Source: Cryoendolithus antarcticus
Lineage: Eukaryota; Ascomycota; Dothideomycetes; Cladosporiales; Cladosporiaceae
Assembly: GCA_002077065.1 (NCBI GenBank)
Contig: NAJO01000023.1
Location: 496,001 to 560,000 of the forward strand
Direction of reading: 5' to 3'
DNA length: 64,000 nt
In this document: piece after piece, positions 43,714 through 57,026 of the stretch
How the letters are laid out: the number at the start of each line of letters is the position of its first letter
How positions within the stretch are numbered: the first letter of the stretch is position 1
Program-made: the position numbers and the translations under genes
The notes under the pieces: generated by a model
Databases searched by the model: none
Seen by the model: the letters and a program-made list of their open reading frames with translations, nothing else
Told to the model about the DNA's origin: nothing

Positions 43714-45938
43714 ATGGCATTGGCGCCTAGTGGACTAAAGCAGCAGACGAACCCCTACCTCACCGCTGGCCAGCGTGATTTACTGCTGGTCGCATTGAAC
43801 TCACAGGCCTCCCAACCTCAGGCCGGCGTTAACGGAGCCAACACCGCTACCTCCGAGCACCCAAAGCTGGAAGACAACGGCACAATGTCGACCAGCTCAC
43901 TATTCCAGTCGCCCGACATGGACGGGTACGATTTTGACGCAGAATATGACGATGTGGACTTTGATGGCGCGGACTTGGGCGGCGAAATGATCGGTGCGCT
44001 GCCTGGCCATGGAGAGCAGCATGATAAACGGAACCACCCGGATGAGGAGGACGATGTTGAAGAAGGTGATGCGAAGCGCCAAGAGACACAAGAAGGAGAG
44101 AGAGGAGCGAAGAAGCCTGGTCGTAAGCCGCTCACGAACGAGCCTACAACGGTATGTATAGTCACGTGATGGTATCACAAATTGCTTTGCTGACTTCATG
44201 GCAGAAACGCAAAGCTCAGAACCGTGCAGCTCAACGCGCATTCCGCGAGCGCAAAGAGCGACATCTGAAGGACTTGGAAACTAAGGTCAATGAGATGTCC
44301 AAGGCACACGAAGCAGACAAGCACGAGAACGGCATGCTGAAGGCGCAAGTCGACCGCCTACAGGTCGAACTGAAAGAGTATCGCAAGCGTCTGTCACTAG
44401 GGGGCAGCGTCAGCCGCTCGCCTCCCATGCAGCCAAGCTTGAATCGCAACAACAGCAATGGCAGCGCACAGAAGAACTTCCAATTCGACTTTCCCAAATT
44501 CGGAGAGCTGCCCGGCAGTCAAATCTTCGGCAATCAGAATGGGTCCGGCAGCAGTATTAGCAGTCAGCGTCATAGTATCACGCCGCCTATCATGACGCAG
44601 TCGCCAGTGACCGGGTACATGGGTGCCAATCAGCCACCACCACTCACCCGGGAGGGTAGCTCACATGGTAGTGTGCAAAGCGTCAACTTACAAGGTATGA
44701 ACGGCACTGCGAGCCACTCGCAGAGTCCTACAGCACAGCAGAACTCGTACTTGCGGACGAATCCAGACTTTGCACCTTACAGCACCAACGACAACATGCA
44801 CGGCTTCGCAAGCACCCTTCCCCAAATGAACGCAAATGGTACCGATCCATTCGGTGATCTCTTCAGCCCCAGCGTATTGAAGGCAGCAGGGCAGGCGGAG
44901 AACTATTTCGCCACGGGTCAGCAGCGTATGGCTCCCGCTGCTGCTAAAGTCAATGGAGGTGATAGCACAGCTGGCATCCCCGACAGTCGAGTCTTCCGCT
45001 TTAACAGCACAAGCAACACGAGCGACACCGCGTCGCCGAGCGCAAGCTCGCTAAGTCAGTGGAATATGAACGGCACCACCAACAGCTCCTGCGGCACATC
45101 GCCAGAGCCAACGCACGATAGTCCGGCGAACAAGGACAAGGCGGCTGACAGTTTCGACCGCTCCTTCAACCAGAATACGTACATGGACAATGCCTTCATG
45201 TCGCAGCCTTTGTCAAGCAGCAACCTTGCCACCTTTAGCACAAGCAACCTGGACAATACGTACAGCCTACCTCAATTGGAGTCGTTCGACCCGGTGCTCT
45301 TCGGAGACTACAGAGAGAGTCAGGATAACATCCTCGGTGGCGGTGACTTCACTGGTGGCTTTTTTGATGATGCACTAAACACAGCGGCGCCATATGATTA
45401 CGGCTCGCCCAGCAACCTCTTTGGCATCTTGCAGACACTGCCCAAGCCTCTGCCGTCTCCCAGTAACATGATGAACGCCCCGACACCTAGTCGCAATCTC
45501 ATGGCTGAGGTAGATAAAGCTCGCAACGGTGGTGATGATGATTATGGTCTGCCGACCCAGCAGACCGCGGCTAAGAAGTCACCTGATGCATCCACGAAAC
45601 TCATCAGCTGCAACAACATCTGGTACGTCCCTTTCTCGTCACCCTTTAATCTCTTACATCCACTAACAAATCTCAGGAACCAACTCCAATCAAACCCCGA
45701 CTTCCAAGACGGCAAGTTCGACCTCGACGGGCTGTGCTCTGAGCTCCGCTCGAAAGCACGCTGTTCTGAAAGCGGCGTCATGGTAGATCAAGACCACGTC
45801 GACAAGGCGCTGAAGAAGCTGAGCAAGAAGGGCGAGGATGGAAAGCCGCCCAAGGAGGTCGAGAACATGCCTCCACTTCTCTTCGAGCAGGACAGCTGGG
45901 ATCGGGTGTTGCAAAAATTGGGCAGTGGTGCTGTCTAA
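43714..45938 (+). CDS. AP1: bZIP transcription factor AP-1/Yap1
   Basis: Three exons (43714-44151, 44205-45622, 45677-45938) around introns of 53 and 54 bp, giving 705 aa. The bZIP domain is split by the first intron: the basic region KRKAQNRAAQRAFRERKERH, then the leucine zipper from LKDLETKVNEMSK to LQVELKEYRKRL, both Pap1/Yap1-type (the NxxAQxxFR signature). The Asn/Ser/Gln-rich middle contains the n-CRD-like CGTSPEP. The C-terminal c-CRD carries the redox cysteines in ISCNNIWNQLQ and LDGLCSELRSKARCSESG. Oxidation of these cysteines masks the nuclear export signal in Yap1, so the protein is expected to be a peroxide and drug-stress sensor. The second intron falls inside the c-CRD. Confidence 0.93.
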
Positions 45939-47825
45939 GGGACGAGTGATGTGGAATTGGGAAGGCTGGAATGCATACGGAATCGGACGAGCAATGGTGT
46001 ACCACGGATATGAGAGGACTCGGCGAGGCGAAAATAGCTACGGCTGGTATGATGGCGTTCTGGTAGGCTGGATTGCTGTGAGTGATATATGTGGACATTG
46101 AAGACGAACTCCACTTTACCGTCTGCTCTCACTGCTCGACGGTATTTTGTTCCACCAATGCGTTCTGTCTAGTCCCGTTGTGCTTTTACTCGCGTGTCTT
46201 GTCAATGCTGAGTGCTGACCTCACCGGGTGTTCGGAGCGATGTACCACGTCAGTACCTCGCAGCGATCCTCAGCACGGAGATTGGGATGTTCGGGGTATG
46301 GGGTTGGAGGAGATCTCTATATTGCGATACGAAGGTCTGGTGAAGCGGTGAGGTCGGTTGGAGACTGGTGAGACTAGGAGTGATGACACGAGAGAGTCGT
46401 TTGCTCGTGTCTCATCTGTCAAGATAGGTCGGCTGGAGTAGCGACAGTGATTCCGTTGTCTGGCAGGAGCGAGTGCACTGCACGCATGTAGAGATTCTTG
46501 ACCTCATGTACCAGACAAGGCGAAATGACAATGAGCATGTTTGGGAGTATTGGCAGCATCTCGTCGGCGTACAAGAACCTTGCGTCGTCCGGGACCCAAG
46601 CAATATATCCTTGTATCACTTCCAGCACTGGGTTCCTTTAAAAGCTTGACCATCTTGGAGGGGGCCTTTAACCTGACCAAATACCTGCCTACCCTCCCAG
46701 TGTGTCTGTTCAAGGCACAACTTGGCGACCGCATAGAGCGGCAGAACATTCTGTGGCCGAGGATACGCGCTTGGCAGACCCCGGACTGAGGCCAGATACA
46801 ACAAGGATCTCCGCCCTGAATTCGATAGCACAATAGTAGCCGCTTGGCTGCATGCAGCGCGCTGTCATGTCATGCAATCAGGCGCGGGCCGCTTGTCTGG
46901 ATTGCAGTGCCGTTGAATATTCTCCGAGATTGCGCAAGAAAGCACAACACCGTTCATCACGTTACAGCATAACCATCCCAGACTTTGTTCGAGACTATAC
47001 AGTCGAGCTGATAGGCCGTCGGATCGCGATACTGTCTCTGGAGCATGCTCTCGAACCCCACACCGAGGGTGGCCAGATCCCCGCTGACTAGGGACGACTA
47101 GGGCAACAATAAAATTAGATCGCAATATCGGCTATGCCCTTGGCGGCTCGTAACTTCACTTCCCCTGAAATCCTGCCTAACCAAAGTGACTACGCCACTA
47201 CCGTCTACCCGAGCGGACAACACAGCATCCAGCGAATCCAAGCAGCGAACTACAGCGCCGCATGTTCTGGAGGTCCTTGTCATTTCCAACGGCTGCTGCA
47301 GGCGCATTTGTTCGGCGTCCACTAGCACTAAAGGAGCCATTGGCATAGGCAATTCGCAAGCATATGGCGCTCTGCTCAGGATGATCGCGACGAATCCCCG
47401 TGTCATCGCGCCCAGCGCTCGCCTATGATGGGCATTCGGCGCGCCAGGCAGGTGAATTGCGCTGACTGACGGCCGTGACCCTGGCGAGATCAGCCTCATC
47501 GGCGCATCGCCCTCGTGGCACGCCAGTTTGACCCGACTGCGCCCATCCCTCCAATGTCTTGGACAACCGCTTTTGTATGCGGCTAGAGTGGCCCTATACA
47601 AGTCTTGGGTACCTCCCCTGCACGATCTATTCTTCCTCCTCTCTGTCTTCACCCAGCGTGCTGTCTTTCTCTTTTATCTTCGTCGCCGTCGTGCGCATTA
47701 CTCCTAATTTCTAACGCAGGCTCTCACTCGCTTCGAGCCTCGTTTTCGCGATTTCTTACAGTCCGTCGCTACTTGACATTTGTCCGTCGCATTCTACTCT
47801 TATAGCATAATTGAAACACGAAAAG
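45939..47825. other. Large intergenic region upstream of the laccase
   Basis: Almost 1.9 kb. Overlapping frames on both strands (for example 46419-46628 and 47098-47652, minus) lack ATG starts and domain patterns. A TATA-like CTATACAAG near 47595 and a long pyrimidine tract at about 47625-47710 precede the laccase ATG and look like its promoter and leader. Confidence 0.5.
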
Positions 47826-50704
47826 ATGTGGACAGGCTTGACTTTGGCTGCCTTGGCAGTCGCAGTCCCTGCGCTCGCTGCAGGTCCTCCTGCGTATGAA
47901 GCACCACCGGGATACCGTGGTGGTCGTCCTCATCATGGTGCACGACCTTGGGGAACGGCTTCGTCGGTCGTCTCGAGCACTGTGTCTAGCTCCATCTCTG
48001 CAGGACCTTACGGAAGCGGTAACAGCACCAGCAGCTACGGGCCTACTGCGACCGGCTCATACATCATTCCGGTGAGCGTGAGCTCATCCACGCCGGTTGC
48101 GCCAGTGTCGTACTCCTTATCGTCTGTGGCACCGAGCCCATACACCGCCGAGACGACCAAGACATACTACACCACAATCTACGCGACAGTCTGCACTGAT
48201 TCTGGTGAGACTGGTACAACGTCCATGGTTGTGACAGCGCCGGCGACGACAGCTGCGGCATACCAGAGCGGCGCTGTGACGGAAACGCACACATATGTAT
48301 ACACGGAGGATGTGATCACATCCACCACTGGTACCTCTTCGGGCGCTCCCTACACATCGACCTACCACATCACACGCACGCTCACTACAACTGTGACTGC
48401 CACAGTCTACCCGTCCAAGACGTCAGCCGCTGCTCAGCCTACTGGGTACGGGTCTGACTCGGCAGTCGATCCCGCGAGCGAGCCCACGAGTGCGCCGATG
48501 TACGGCTCGATCACGCTCACCTGGTCGACGTCAAGCGACACCGCCACCACGCCACCATCCTATGAGACATCGTCCGGTATCATCAGTGGACCAGCCACAT
48601 CAGTGTCCAGCTACACCACGACCTACCCGACCACCTGCACCGAGACGATCACCAAGACTTACGGCGGCAATGCTACCAGTGTCATCACCACGACCTACAC
48701 GTCGACCATCACCTCGGTCATCTCGAAGACTATCACAGTCAGCCAGACTTCGTCAAGCAGCGCGCACACCGGTTACACATACCCATCGGCGTCTGGCTAC
48801 CCACACCCAACCGGTGGTTACCCGCACCCTACTGGGGGATACCCACACCCTACCGGTGGCTACCCACACCCGTCGGGCTCTGGGTACCCTTACCCCACTG
48901 GAGGCCCATACCCTGGTGGCAACTCCACGACCGTTGGCCCCACTGGCACAGGCGCTTTGCCCACGACGACAACCTCTGAGGAGCATCCTCACCCGACCGA
49001 GGACTGCATTCCCTGCGAGGGTCAGCCTGGCACCCTAGACAACTTCTGTGGTCTAGACATCAACACGAACTACTACAAGGAGATCCCCAAGACATGCCGT
49101 ACTGTCTACTATGACCTCACTGTCTCGAACACCACATTTGCGCCCGACGGAGTGGAGCGCATGGGTCTGCTGATCAACGGCGCCATGCCTGGACCACTGA
49201 TCGAGGCCAACTGGGGTGACACTATCGTCGTTCACATCACCAACGAGATGCAGAACAACGGCACCGCACTCCACTTCCACGGTATGCGCCAGTACTACAC
49301 CAACGAGATGGATGGTGTACCGTCAATCACACAGTGCGCCTTGGCTCCGGGCGAGAGCATGACGTACAAGTTCATCGCCGGCAACTACGGTAGCAGCTGG
49401 TACCACTCGCATCACGTTCTCCAGACGTACGATGGTGTCTTCGGACCAATGATCATCCACGGACCTCACAGCGCGAACTACGACGTGGATGTTGGCGCGG
49501 TTATGCTCCAGGATTGGTCTCACGACCCAGTGGAGGCGATCTTCGCTCGTCCCAGCTCTAACGGCCCAATCACGCTCGACACCGGTCTCATCAACGGAAT
49601 GAACGTTTTCGGCAGTGGAAACACTCAGGTTGGCAAGCGCTTCGAGTTGACTTTCCAGCCGGGCAAGAAGTACCTTCTCCGCCTTGTCAACGGCGCTATC
49701 CAGACCACTTTCAAGTTCCACATTGATGGCCACAGCTTCACTGTGATCTCCAACGATTACGTCCCGATTGTGCCTTACAAGACCGACATCATCAACATCA
49801 ACATTGGCCAGCGTTACAACGTCATTGTCGAGGCCAACGCGACTCCAGGCAACTACTGGGCGCGTTCCGATGCCCAGCAGGCCTGCGCCACGCTGGTCAA
49901 CTCTCGCGACATCAAGGCCATCGTCCACTACGAGGGCTTCACTGGCCTTCCAACATCGACCTCCAAGACCTACAAGGATGAGTGTGTTGATGAGCCATAC
50001 GCTTCGCTCGTCCCCGTCGTGGCCCTCAATGCCGGTAAGGAGAGCCAGGAGATCCACAAGACCGTCCTCATCGGCCCCGGACCCCAGACGCCCAACCTTT
50101 TCAAGTGGACTCTCGATGGTACGACCTTCCAATCGCAGTGGGGCAACCCGACGCTGGAGTCAGTCTACGAGAACGGCACGATCCCTACTTACTCTGGTAA
50201 CCTGGCCATCGAAGTGCCCAAGCTCGGCGAGTGGGTGTACCTCATCATCGAGTCGCCTATCCCCGTGCCTCACCCGATCCATCTCCACGGCCATGACTTC
50301 TTCATCATTGCTCAAGGTGCTGGCCCATATAGCTCGTCTGTCCCAATGAACCTCGTCAACCCTCCTCGCCGAGATGTCGCCAACATGCCCTGGCAAGCGG
50401 CTGGTCCTGCCGGACCACCACTTGGAGGTTACCTTGTGATCGCTTTCGAGACTGATAACCCGGGAGCCTGGTTGGTTCACTGTCACGTGCGTTAAAATCT
50501 GCCGTCTAAATGACTAGAACACATTGCTAACAAGTTTCACAGATCGGCTGGCACTCCACCATGGGCTTCGCCCTCCAAATCATCGAGAACGTCGAGGGTA
50601 TCAAGGCCACAGTCAAGGAGCCCGAGCAGCTCGAGGATACTTGCAGCTCGTGGAGGACCTACGCTGCTGCCAACGACAAGACACCGCATGACTCCGGAAT
50701 CTAG
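47826..50704 (+). CDS. Laccase (multicopper oxidase) with mucin-like N-terminal extension
   Basis: Two exons (47826-50486, 50543-50704) with a 56-bp intron (GTGCGT to CACAG) give 940 aa. A signal peptide (WTGLTLAALAVAVPALAAG) precedes about 370 residues of Ser/Thr/Tyr-rich sequence and a tandem GYPHPTG repeat at 48795-48920. The laccase proper begins near residue 393 (CIPCEGQPGTLDNFCG). All four copper sites are intact: HFHG at 483-486, YHSHH at 526-530, HPIHLHGHD from 816 and HCHIGWHSTMG from 885; HCH and the following Ile/Trp/His supply T1 and T3 ligands. The protein ends in DSGI, the plug typical of ascomycete laccases. It oxidises phenols outside the cell with oxygen as acceptor. The extension is unusual: ordinary laccases are 550-620 residues. 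Confidence 0.93.
48795..48920 (+). repeat. Short coding tandem repeat, GYPHPTG units
   Basis: Within the laccase N-terminal extension, a unit of about 21 bp encoding GYPHPTG occurs four times with small differences, followed by two degenerate copies (GYPYPTG, GPYPGG). The third-position differences between units are few, so expansion looks recent. Related Tyr/Pro repeats occur in fungal wall proteins, where they can be glycosylated or cross-linked. Confidence 0.75.
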
Positions 50705-52235
50705 ATGGGGAAAAGCTTGTGCATAGCGGGTACGGTACAGGACCTGTGCACCCAGGCAGGACAGGAGTGTGTAATTGTTGGGCTTCTATGATCTTTAGTA
50801 ATGTCATGATGCGGTCTTTTGGCCAGTCTTTGACCTCGCGAAAGCGTTTCCATTCATTTACTCTTTCGTCTTTCTGCATCATCACCACGTGACGTTGTGC
50901 TGAATTGGACGGGTCTTGGCAAAGCACTTCATCCTCCGCCACTCGCCAGACTGCATAGCTCCATGTCTCAACAGGCATAAGACGTTGCTGTGCTGCTCCA
51001 GATGCTACCGCTATGCCATAATGGGTATCCGCCAGAGGGGGAAAGGCTCAAATCCGCTGCCGTGTTCTGTGTTCACCGAGTTTCTCACAACGCTTCGACA
51101 CCGCGACCAAGCGGACGGAAGCAATACCCATCCGTAAACACTCGGGGGTCGCAAATTGCAACATGCCCATCCTTTACCCTCGGCATGCATTCCGATCATG
51201 TTACTGTCTCGTCCTCGAGCCGAGTAGGTTTAGGTTTACGCGAGCCCTACCACACATCTTCAAAGATATTGGCAAGGGCGCAGGATGGCAACTTGTATGA
51301 GTGTCCTATAGTATCCAGCGAGCGAGGTTGAGCAGGAGAAATCGTGGTATGTCCGGTTACCTGACCGACTGATGTAATCTCGGTTTTGCCTTGCGCGGCA
51401 AGACATACTGGAATCTGCCACTGTGAGCATATGTATGCATTCTACGAGAAACTCAATCGTCGTCAAAGCTAAAGGATTGCCGTTCTTCGTAGTGACATCT
51501 GCAGGAATATCTTCGTCATGCTCTGAGCAGTGCAGCAGCGAGGGTACTACCGCCATTGTCAAGCCAGCAGCACTTTCGCATGTTCGCCTTTGAGACGCAC
51601 ATTTCCACTTCATGCACTGCGCACTGCACTTGCGATGCAGATGCTGATTGAAAAGAAGAAGCTCGAAGCTCTCAGGAGTGGCATGGGTACTGCATGCCTC
51701 TTGCACACGAAGCCGCTCGTTCTACAATCACAATGTCTAATCCTCGTCCTCATGCCCAGCGTCCGTCAATGCATCATTCCGTACATGCCCATTCCAGCGC
51801 CAGACCATGCATTGCGCTGCACTCGTGACAAGAGTCCCATGGTACGCGTACACCTTACATCAAGTCCCACCTTGACCCTCCATCGAGCCAATACCGCCTG
51901 TGGCAAGTCGCCAAAAAAATGCGTCGTTGGTCTGCCCGGCGCAACGTCCCTCTTCTGACCTCCGAAGCCTTGAAGGCGTAGCTAGCCGCCACTCTCAACA
52001 GCGTCCACATGGCAGACAAAGCAGCCATCCTGTTTTCTGCGCCAGCAGATGCAGAGCAGCGGCGCGGCGAGAAAAGCGGTGTTGAGCCTGCTGAGCACGT
52101 CAAACAGCCCTCGAGCTGTGCTTCTCACCGGCAGTCTTCGCTCCACCGCCGCTTCCACAGCTGCTCCCAGAAGTCCACTACCGCCACAGCAGATGTTGGT
52201 GTGTTTGCCATGCCTGATGGTCCGTGATCACATCC
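50705..52235. other. Convergent intergenic region, laccase / phytochrome
   Basis: 1.5 kb between two 3' ends. ORFs on both strands are short and overlapping, without domain patterns or splice signals that join. I see no transposon or repeat that would explain the size. Confidence 0.45.
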
Positions 52236-55200
52236 TCAGCCATCGTCCGGCTTTGCAGCCTCTGCGCCCTCCGCCTCGTTCGCATTAGCGCCATGATCCG
52301 CAACGCCGCTGATCCTCGCCTCATTTGGCGCGAAGTCCACCTTCTCAGTCCCATCATCCGTCTTCCCTTCCCCTCCCTTCTGCGACGTCTCTTCCATCCT
52401 CTGCTGCTCCCCCGTCTGCCGGGAGTCCCCATCCTCCTTTACCATAGGATCATCACTCATCGCAGCGAACTTTACCCCCTCACTAGGATCCGAAAAGGGT
52501 ATACTGTCCTTCGGCCTCGTATCCGCAGCATACACATCCTTCTGCGCCTTATCAAACCACCCACCCCGTTCCCATCCACCAGACCGGTACAGATTACCTT
52601 CCCTCGCAGAGGAGTCAACAATACCGGCCATGATTTTGCTGAGACGGTCGAACGCGACGGGTTTAAGGATCCAGCCGTCGAAACCGCCGTCAATGTACAT
52701 CTGCCTGTCCTTTTCGATGAGCGAGGCGGAGACGGCTATGATCGGCACGCGACCGTTGAGTAATGCTCGAGAGGAGAGGATGTGCGTTGGGTGGGATTTC
52801 TCGAAACTGCGAATTAACTTCGTGGAGGTGAGGCCGTCGACTATGGGCATCTAGATGAGAGAGTCAGTAAAGCGTTGGAACAGTGAGTACAGCGGGTGAC
52901 TGACCTGCATGTCCATGAGCACAATGTCGAAGAAGCCGGTCTTCTCCCCGTAAGCGCTGGCGCACTCCTCGCCATTGACAGTCAAGTAGACCTCGTGCCC
53001 TAGCTTCTCCAGCCGCTTCTTGATGATGCGACTGTTCACAGGATCGTCCTCGGCGACAAGCACGTGCATATGATCCGCGGTCGGAGCCCCTCCCGATGTC
53101 TCCTGCTTCTTCGACGACTCCGCAGAATCCGACACCGTGCCTCTCGACACCGTAGAAGCCGCACGCGTCGAGTCAGTCTCGCTGAACTCGTCCGGCATGC
53201 GCACAGGCGTCATCGGCGTCCCCTGACCAGGCACATTGACCACACCCGGCCGTGTAATAGCCTGCTCGCGAAGATAACCCGGCACGATGGCCTCATGCAT
53301 ACTGTTCGGTCGCTTCTCGACCTGCTGCCCCTTAGACCCGCCGCGTCTGCGTGTAGGCGAGCCCGAATATCCGCCGGTGCCGGAAGTATGTCGTTGCTCG
53401 ATAGAAGGCCTCGTGCTGCTAGGTCGACTGTTGCCATTACTTTTGCGCGCGCTATCACCAGAGCCAGACCAGCCATCAACGTAGTGCGGCTCTTGAATAG
53501 CTTCAATCAGCCGGTCAGCCTCGCTCCTGCCGCTGTGACCTGAATTCATGCTCGTCGTAGACATCGCGCTGCGCATGCTTTCCCGCCCACCGCTGTCGGC
53601 ACTGCCTCTCCGTGCAGACGAGTTCTTCCTTCCGAGCCCAGAGGACTGTCGTTTCACACTGCTCTGACCACGGTTGATAAGCGTGAGCTCCCCATCTCCA
53701 GGACTGACTACAGGCGGCGTGGAGGGCTTGTCGTCACCCATAGGCGTCACACTCCCGGTGCTGCCATCTCCCACAGGCGGCGAAATGCCTTTGGTTGTGC
53801 TCTGCTGCGAGCTTTCCGCGCCATCGCCCTCGCCTTCGGGTAAGTCAAGCGGGAACTGAATGACGAATCGACTCCCCTTTCCGTCCTCACTCTTGAGTCG
53901 CAATTGACCATTCATGTTTCTTACAATCCGCGCTACGACCGCGAGTCCTAAGCCCAGGATCTGCCCTTCCGCGTACTTCTCATCCGCGATAGCCTTCTGA
54001 CCCATATCCAAGCCCGTCAGATCCTCGCCTTCGCTCTGCACCTGCTCCAGCTCCCTGAATAATGCGTCTAGCTTCTTCGCAGTCATGCCAGAGCCGGTAT
54101 CGGTGACAACGACCTCCACGTCAGCCGTGGTCTCATTTCTAGAAGCAAGGTACATCTCCACCTTCACCCCACCCTCAGTGGTGTTCTGTATTGCGTTCGC
54201 AGTGATGTTGCTGATAGCCTGTCGGATTCTCCGTGAGTCTCCAACGACTTGTGGCGGCAAACCAGGATGCTCAATGACTTGATACTTTATCCCCTTCCGT
54301 CGTGCGTCTCCAGCGAACATGTCAGTAGCTTCCTTGAAGACGTCTTTCAGCTCGAAGACCTCGTCTTTGGTAAGCTCACCGCCCTCCTCGGTCTTGGTCA
54401 GGTCTAGCAAATCATTGATCACGTAGATTAGGGACTTGGACGCAGAATGAGACTTGGCCAGATTGTCGCGGGTCTCTTGGTCCAGAGAGCCTTCCAACGC
54501 GATCTCAAGGTAGTTGATGATAGCGTTAAGTGGTGTTCGTACTTCATGGGCGGAGTTGGCAAGGAGCAGACGAGTGAGCTGGCTGTTTTGCAGAGCTGCT
54601 TCTTTCTGCCGCCAAACGTCGATGAATTTGCCGTAGACTAAGCAGAGTACTGCTGCCGTCTCTATCTCCTCCTCCGTCCATTCACGACATTTGCCTATGA
54701 CTTTTTCACTCCACGTGCGGAAGCTCTTGCGAGGCTCGAGGTACCCCTCGGTACCCTCCTTGATGAACTTCTCATATGGATTCCCGGCCCACTTCACCTC
54801 TTTCAACTGGCCCTTCCGGAAGAACACAATGAAGTCGTGGCCTGATGACGACAAAGGAACAAGCAGGAGTCCAGCAATGACGATGAAACCAGGTGGGTAT
54901 CGAAGATCTGGAAAGTCTGTCTTGACATCCTGCGAGGTCATGACATTGGTTATACTGCGCATTCGCAGATATTCCAACATCGCTAGCGCTTCTTGTGACT
55001 GCTCAATATGACCAAGAATTTTCGTCTCGTCGTGAATAGACAAAATGCCAAAGTCAGCGTCGAACAGCTTCAGCAGATCCTCCGAAGATGCGATGATGTA
55101 GCCAGACGGGTTCGCGCTCGTCGGCACGGTATTGATGAGCTTCCGGGCCTGCAATCGCGATGCGTATGATAACCGCTCAATGTTCCGTGACGCAGTATCG

Positions 55201-57026
55201 CCGACAAGTCGACACATTTTTCTGATTGGAAATGAGACTCTCATACCCTTGCCTCCATATCCGTGGCACGCGATTAGTCCCCAGAGCTCATCAAAGGCAT
55301 TGATGGAGATCGACATCGAGGACCGCACGGCCATGTTAGCCAAGTACTTCAGATGGATAGGCGACATTGCTCTCAGGTAGGCGTGTGTCAAGTCCAGCGG
55401 ATTCTCCAAGTCTTCAACAGTCCGGCACACCAGTCGCGCAGTCTCGAGATCCCGATCATACAGCATGCGCACTTTGTTCACCTTGTACAGATCTCGTGCT
55501 TGCTTCGGAATGTCCGATGCAGGGAAATTCAAGCCTTTGTATAGATCGTTCGTCGCACGCGGATCAACAAGCTCAGTTACGACTCGACCATTCCAGGCTT
55601 GGTCGAATTGATACACCATCACTCGATGAAAGCCAGTAAGCTCCTTTACGACACCAACTAGGATTTTCAAGAACTTATCCAGGTTTGGTGCAGCTGCAAG
55701 CTGCTCCTGCACTTGTGACATGATGTTGAAGACTTCCATGGCCGCTGCCTCGCCTTTTCGTTTCCGTGCACTTCGTAGTACCCGCAACGGCTTACTAGTG
55801 TTCAGCGTGCTCTCTGTGAGTTCCTCCTCGGTCGGCTTGCTGTCAAGTGTATCCTCTGGCGGCTCAGGTGTCGCCTCATTCGGTGGGACAAGCGGATTGA
55901 CTGTATCGTCTTCGAGCTCGAATTCGCAGATGAGTAAATTGTGGTGTCTATCGTTGATGTGCATCGCACACCAGAGCTTCTGATTTCGTCCTGAGGGTGC
56001 GCGGATCGACATGGTGAAAACCTCAGGGCCGTTGACCACGACGTCGGCGTCCTCGTCCCGAATGAAGTCCACATGATCAAGCAGATTGTCGCCCTGTTCC
56101 TCGGACAGGATGTCAGTGAAGCTCTCGAGTGCAAAGAGCTGCTTCGGCGTGAATCCAATCATCGCCTTCGAATTCTCGCTAACGACTCGCACCACTAGCT
56201 TCCCCTCTTGCTGCTCTTCTAGCGCCATGAGAAGTCCAAAACTCTGCACAGCGCCAGGAATGTGGATCGGTTCGTCCTCACATCGCTGAAGGGTCTCGCC
56301 ACCTCGACCTGTGATGATCGCATGGCCGCCCTCTGACACCACATGCTTGAAACGAGCAGTGACAAGCGGCTCCAGATCGTCGATATTTGTGCTCGTGAAA
56401 GACGGCGGAGCTGGAGAAGTCGCGCGTGGCTCGCCTATGACGCTCGGTACTGTAGACCCTGTGCCATTGCTCGCAGTGTCATCGGGTCCGCCAGTCAAGG
56501 CATTCAAGAGCGCGCCAGGCTTCTCTCGATGTCCAGACCGGTGTCGCACAGGTGGATCTGCCGAGCGAGTACTGTCCAGCGATGCTCGCTTATTCGCGGT
56601 CCCACTCGCCTCTCTTCGTGGCTCACTCGACTGTCCCGGCTGCCTGGTGTGCGACGGACTCTGCTTATCGGACTGGAGCGACTGCCGACGTACCCGTGAT
56701 GCGGTGGGAAAGTAACTATCGCCTTTCCGCTGCCCGGTTCCAGGTGTAGGCGTAGGGTCCACAGACACTACTGACCGGATTGGGAACACACGATCAGCAG
56801 CCGCAGGACTCAGTGGACCGTCGACCTGCGGCGGCGGTGATCGAGGCTGGTCTGCAAAATTGACCGCTTTGGGCATGGACTGCCCGCCCTCTGCCAAGTT
56901 GGGCGCCTTTCTGCGAGATTGGCCTGCACTGGTATTCGCGCCCTCCTCGGAGCCGGATGCAGTAGGTGCGACATCTTCGCCTGTCGCGCTGCTTGTTCTT
57001 GCATCCGTAGCCTGCTCAGCTGACAT
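52236..57026 (-). CDS. fphA: Fungal phytochrome hybrid histidine kinase
   Basis: Two exons (57026-52905, 52850-52236; 54-bp intron) give 1578 aa. After about 220 disordered, Ser/Pro-rich residues, a PAS region carries the chromophore-linking Cys249 in QRCEDEPIHIPGAVQSFG. A GAF domain follows with the signature FPASDIPKQARDLY, then a PHY domain (about 650-790). The kinase has an H-box with His827 (SAHEVRTPLNAI), N-box (ITANAIQNT), G1 (VTDTGSGMT) and G2 (LGLGLAVV). A linker of some 230 Ser-rich residues leads to the receiver: acidic pair in VAEDDPVN, phosphoacceptor Asp1372 in IVLMDMQMP, and a Lys in WILKPVAF. The intron splits the receiver right after that Asp. The type is a biliverdin red/far-red photoreceptor. 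The last 110 residues are an acidic tail. Confidence 0.95.

Noticed and set aside
46419..46628. Minus-strand frame with protein-like text (GYIAWVPDDARFLYADEML)
   Set aside because: It lacks an ATG, an upstream stop is near, and no intron joins it to the adjacent frames. It may be a fragment of an old gene.
47098..47652. 184-codon minus-strand ORF upstream of the laccase
   Set aside because: Starts with GTG, has random-looking composition and covers the likely laccase promoter.
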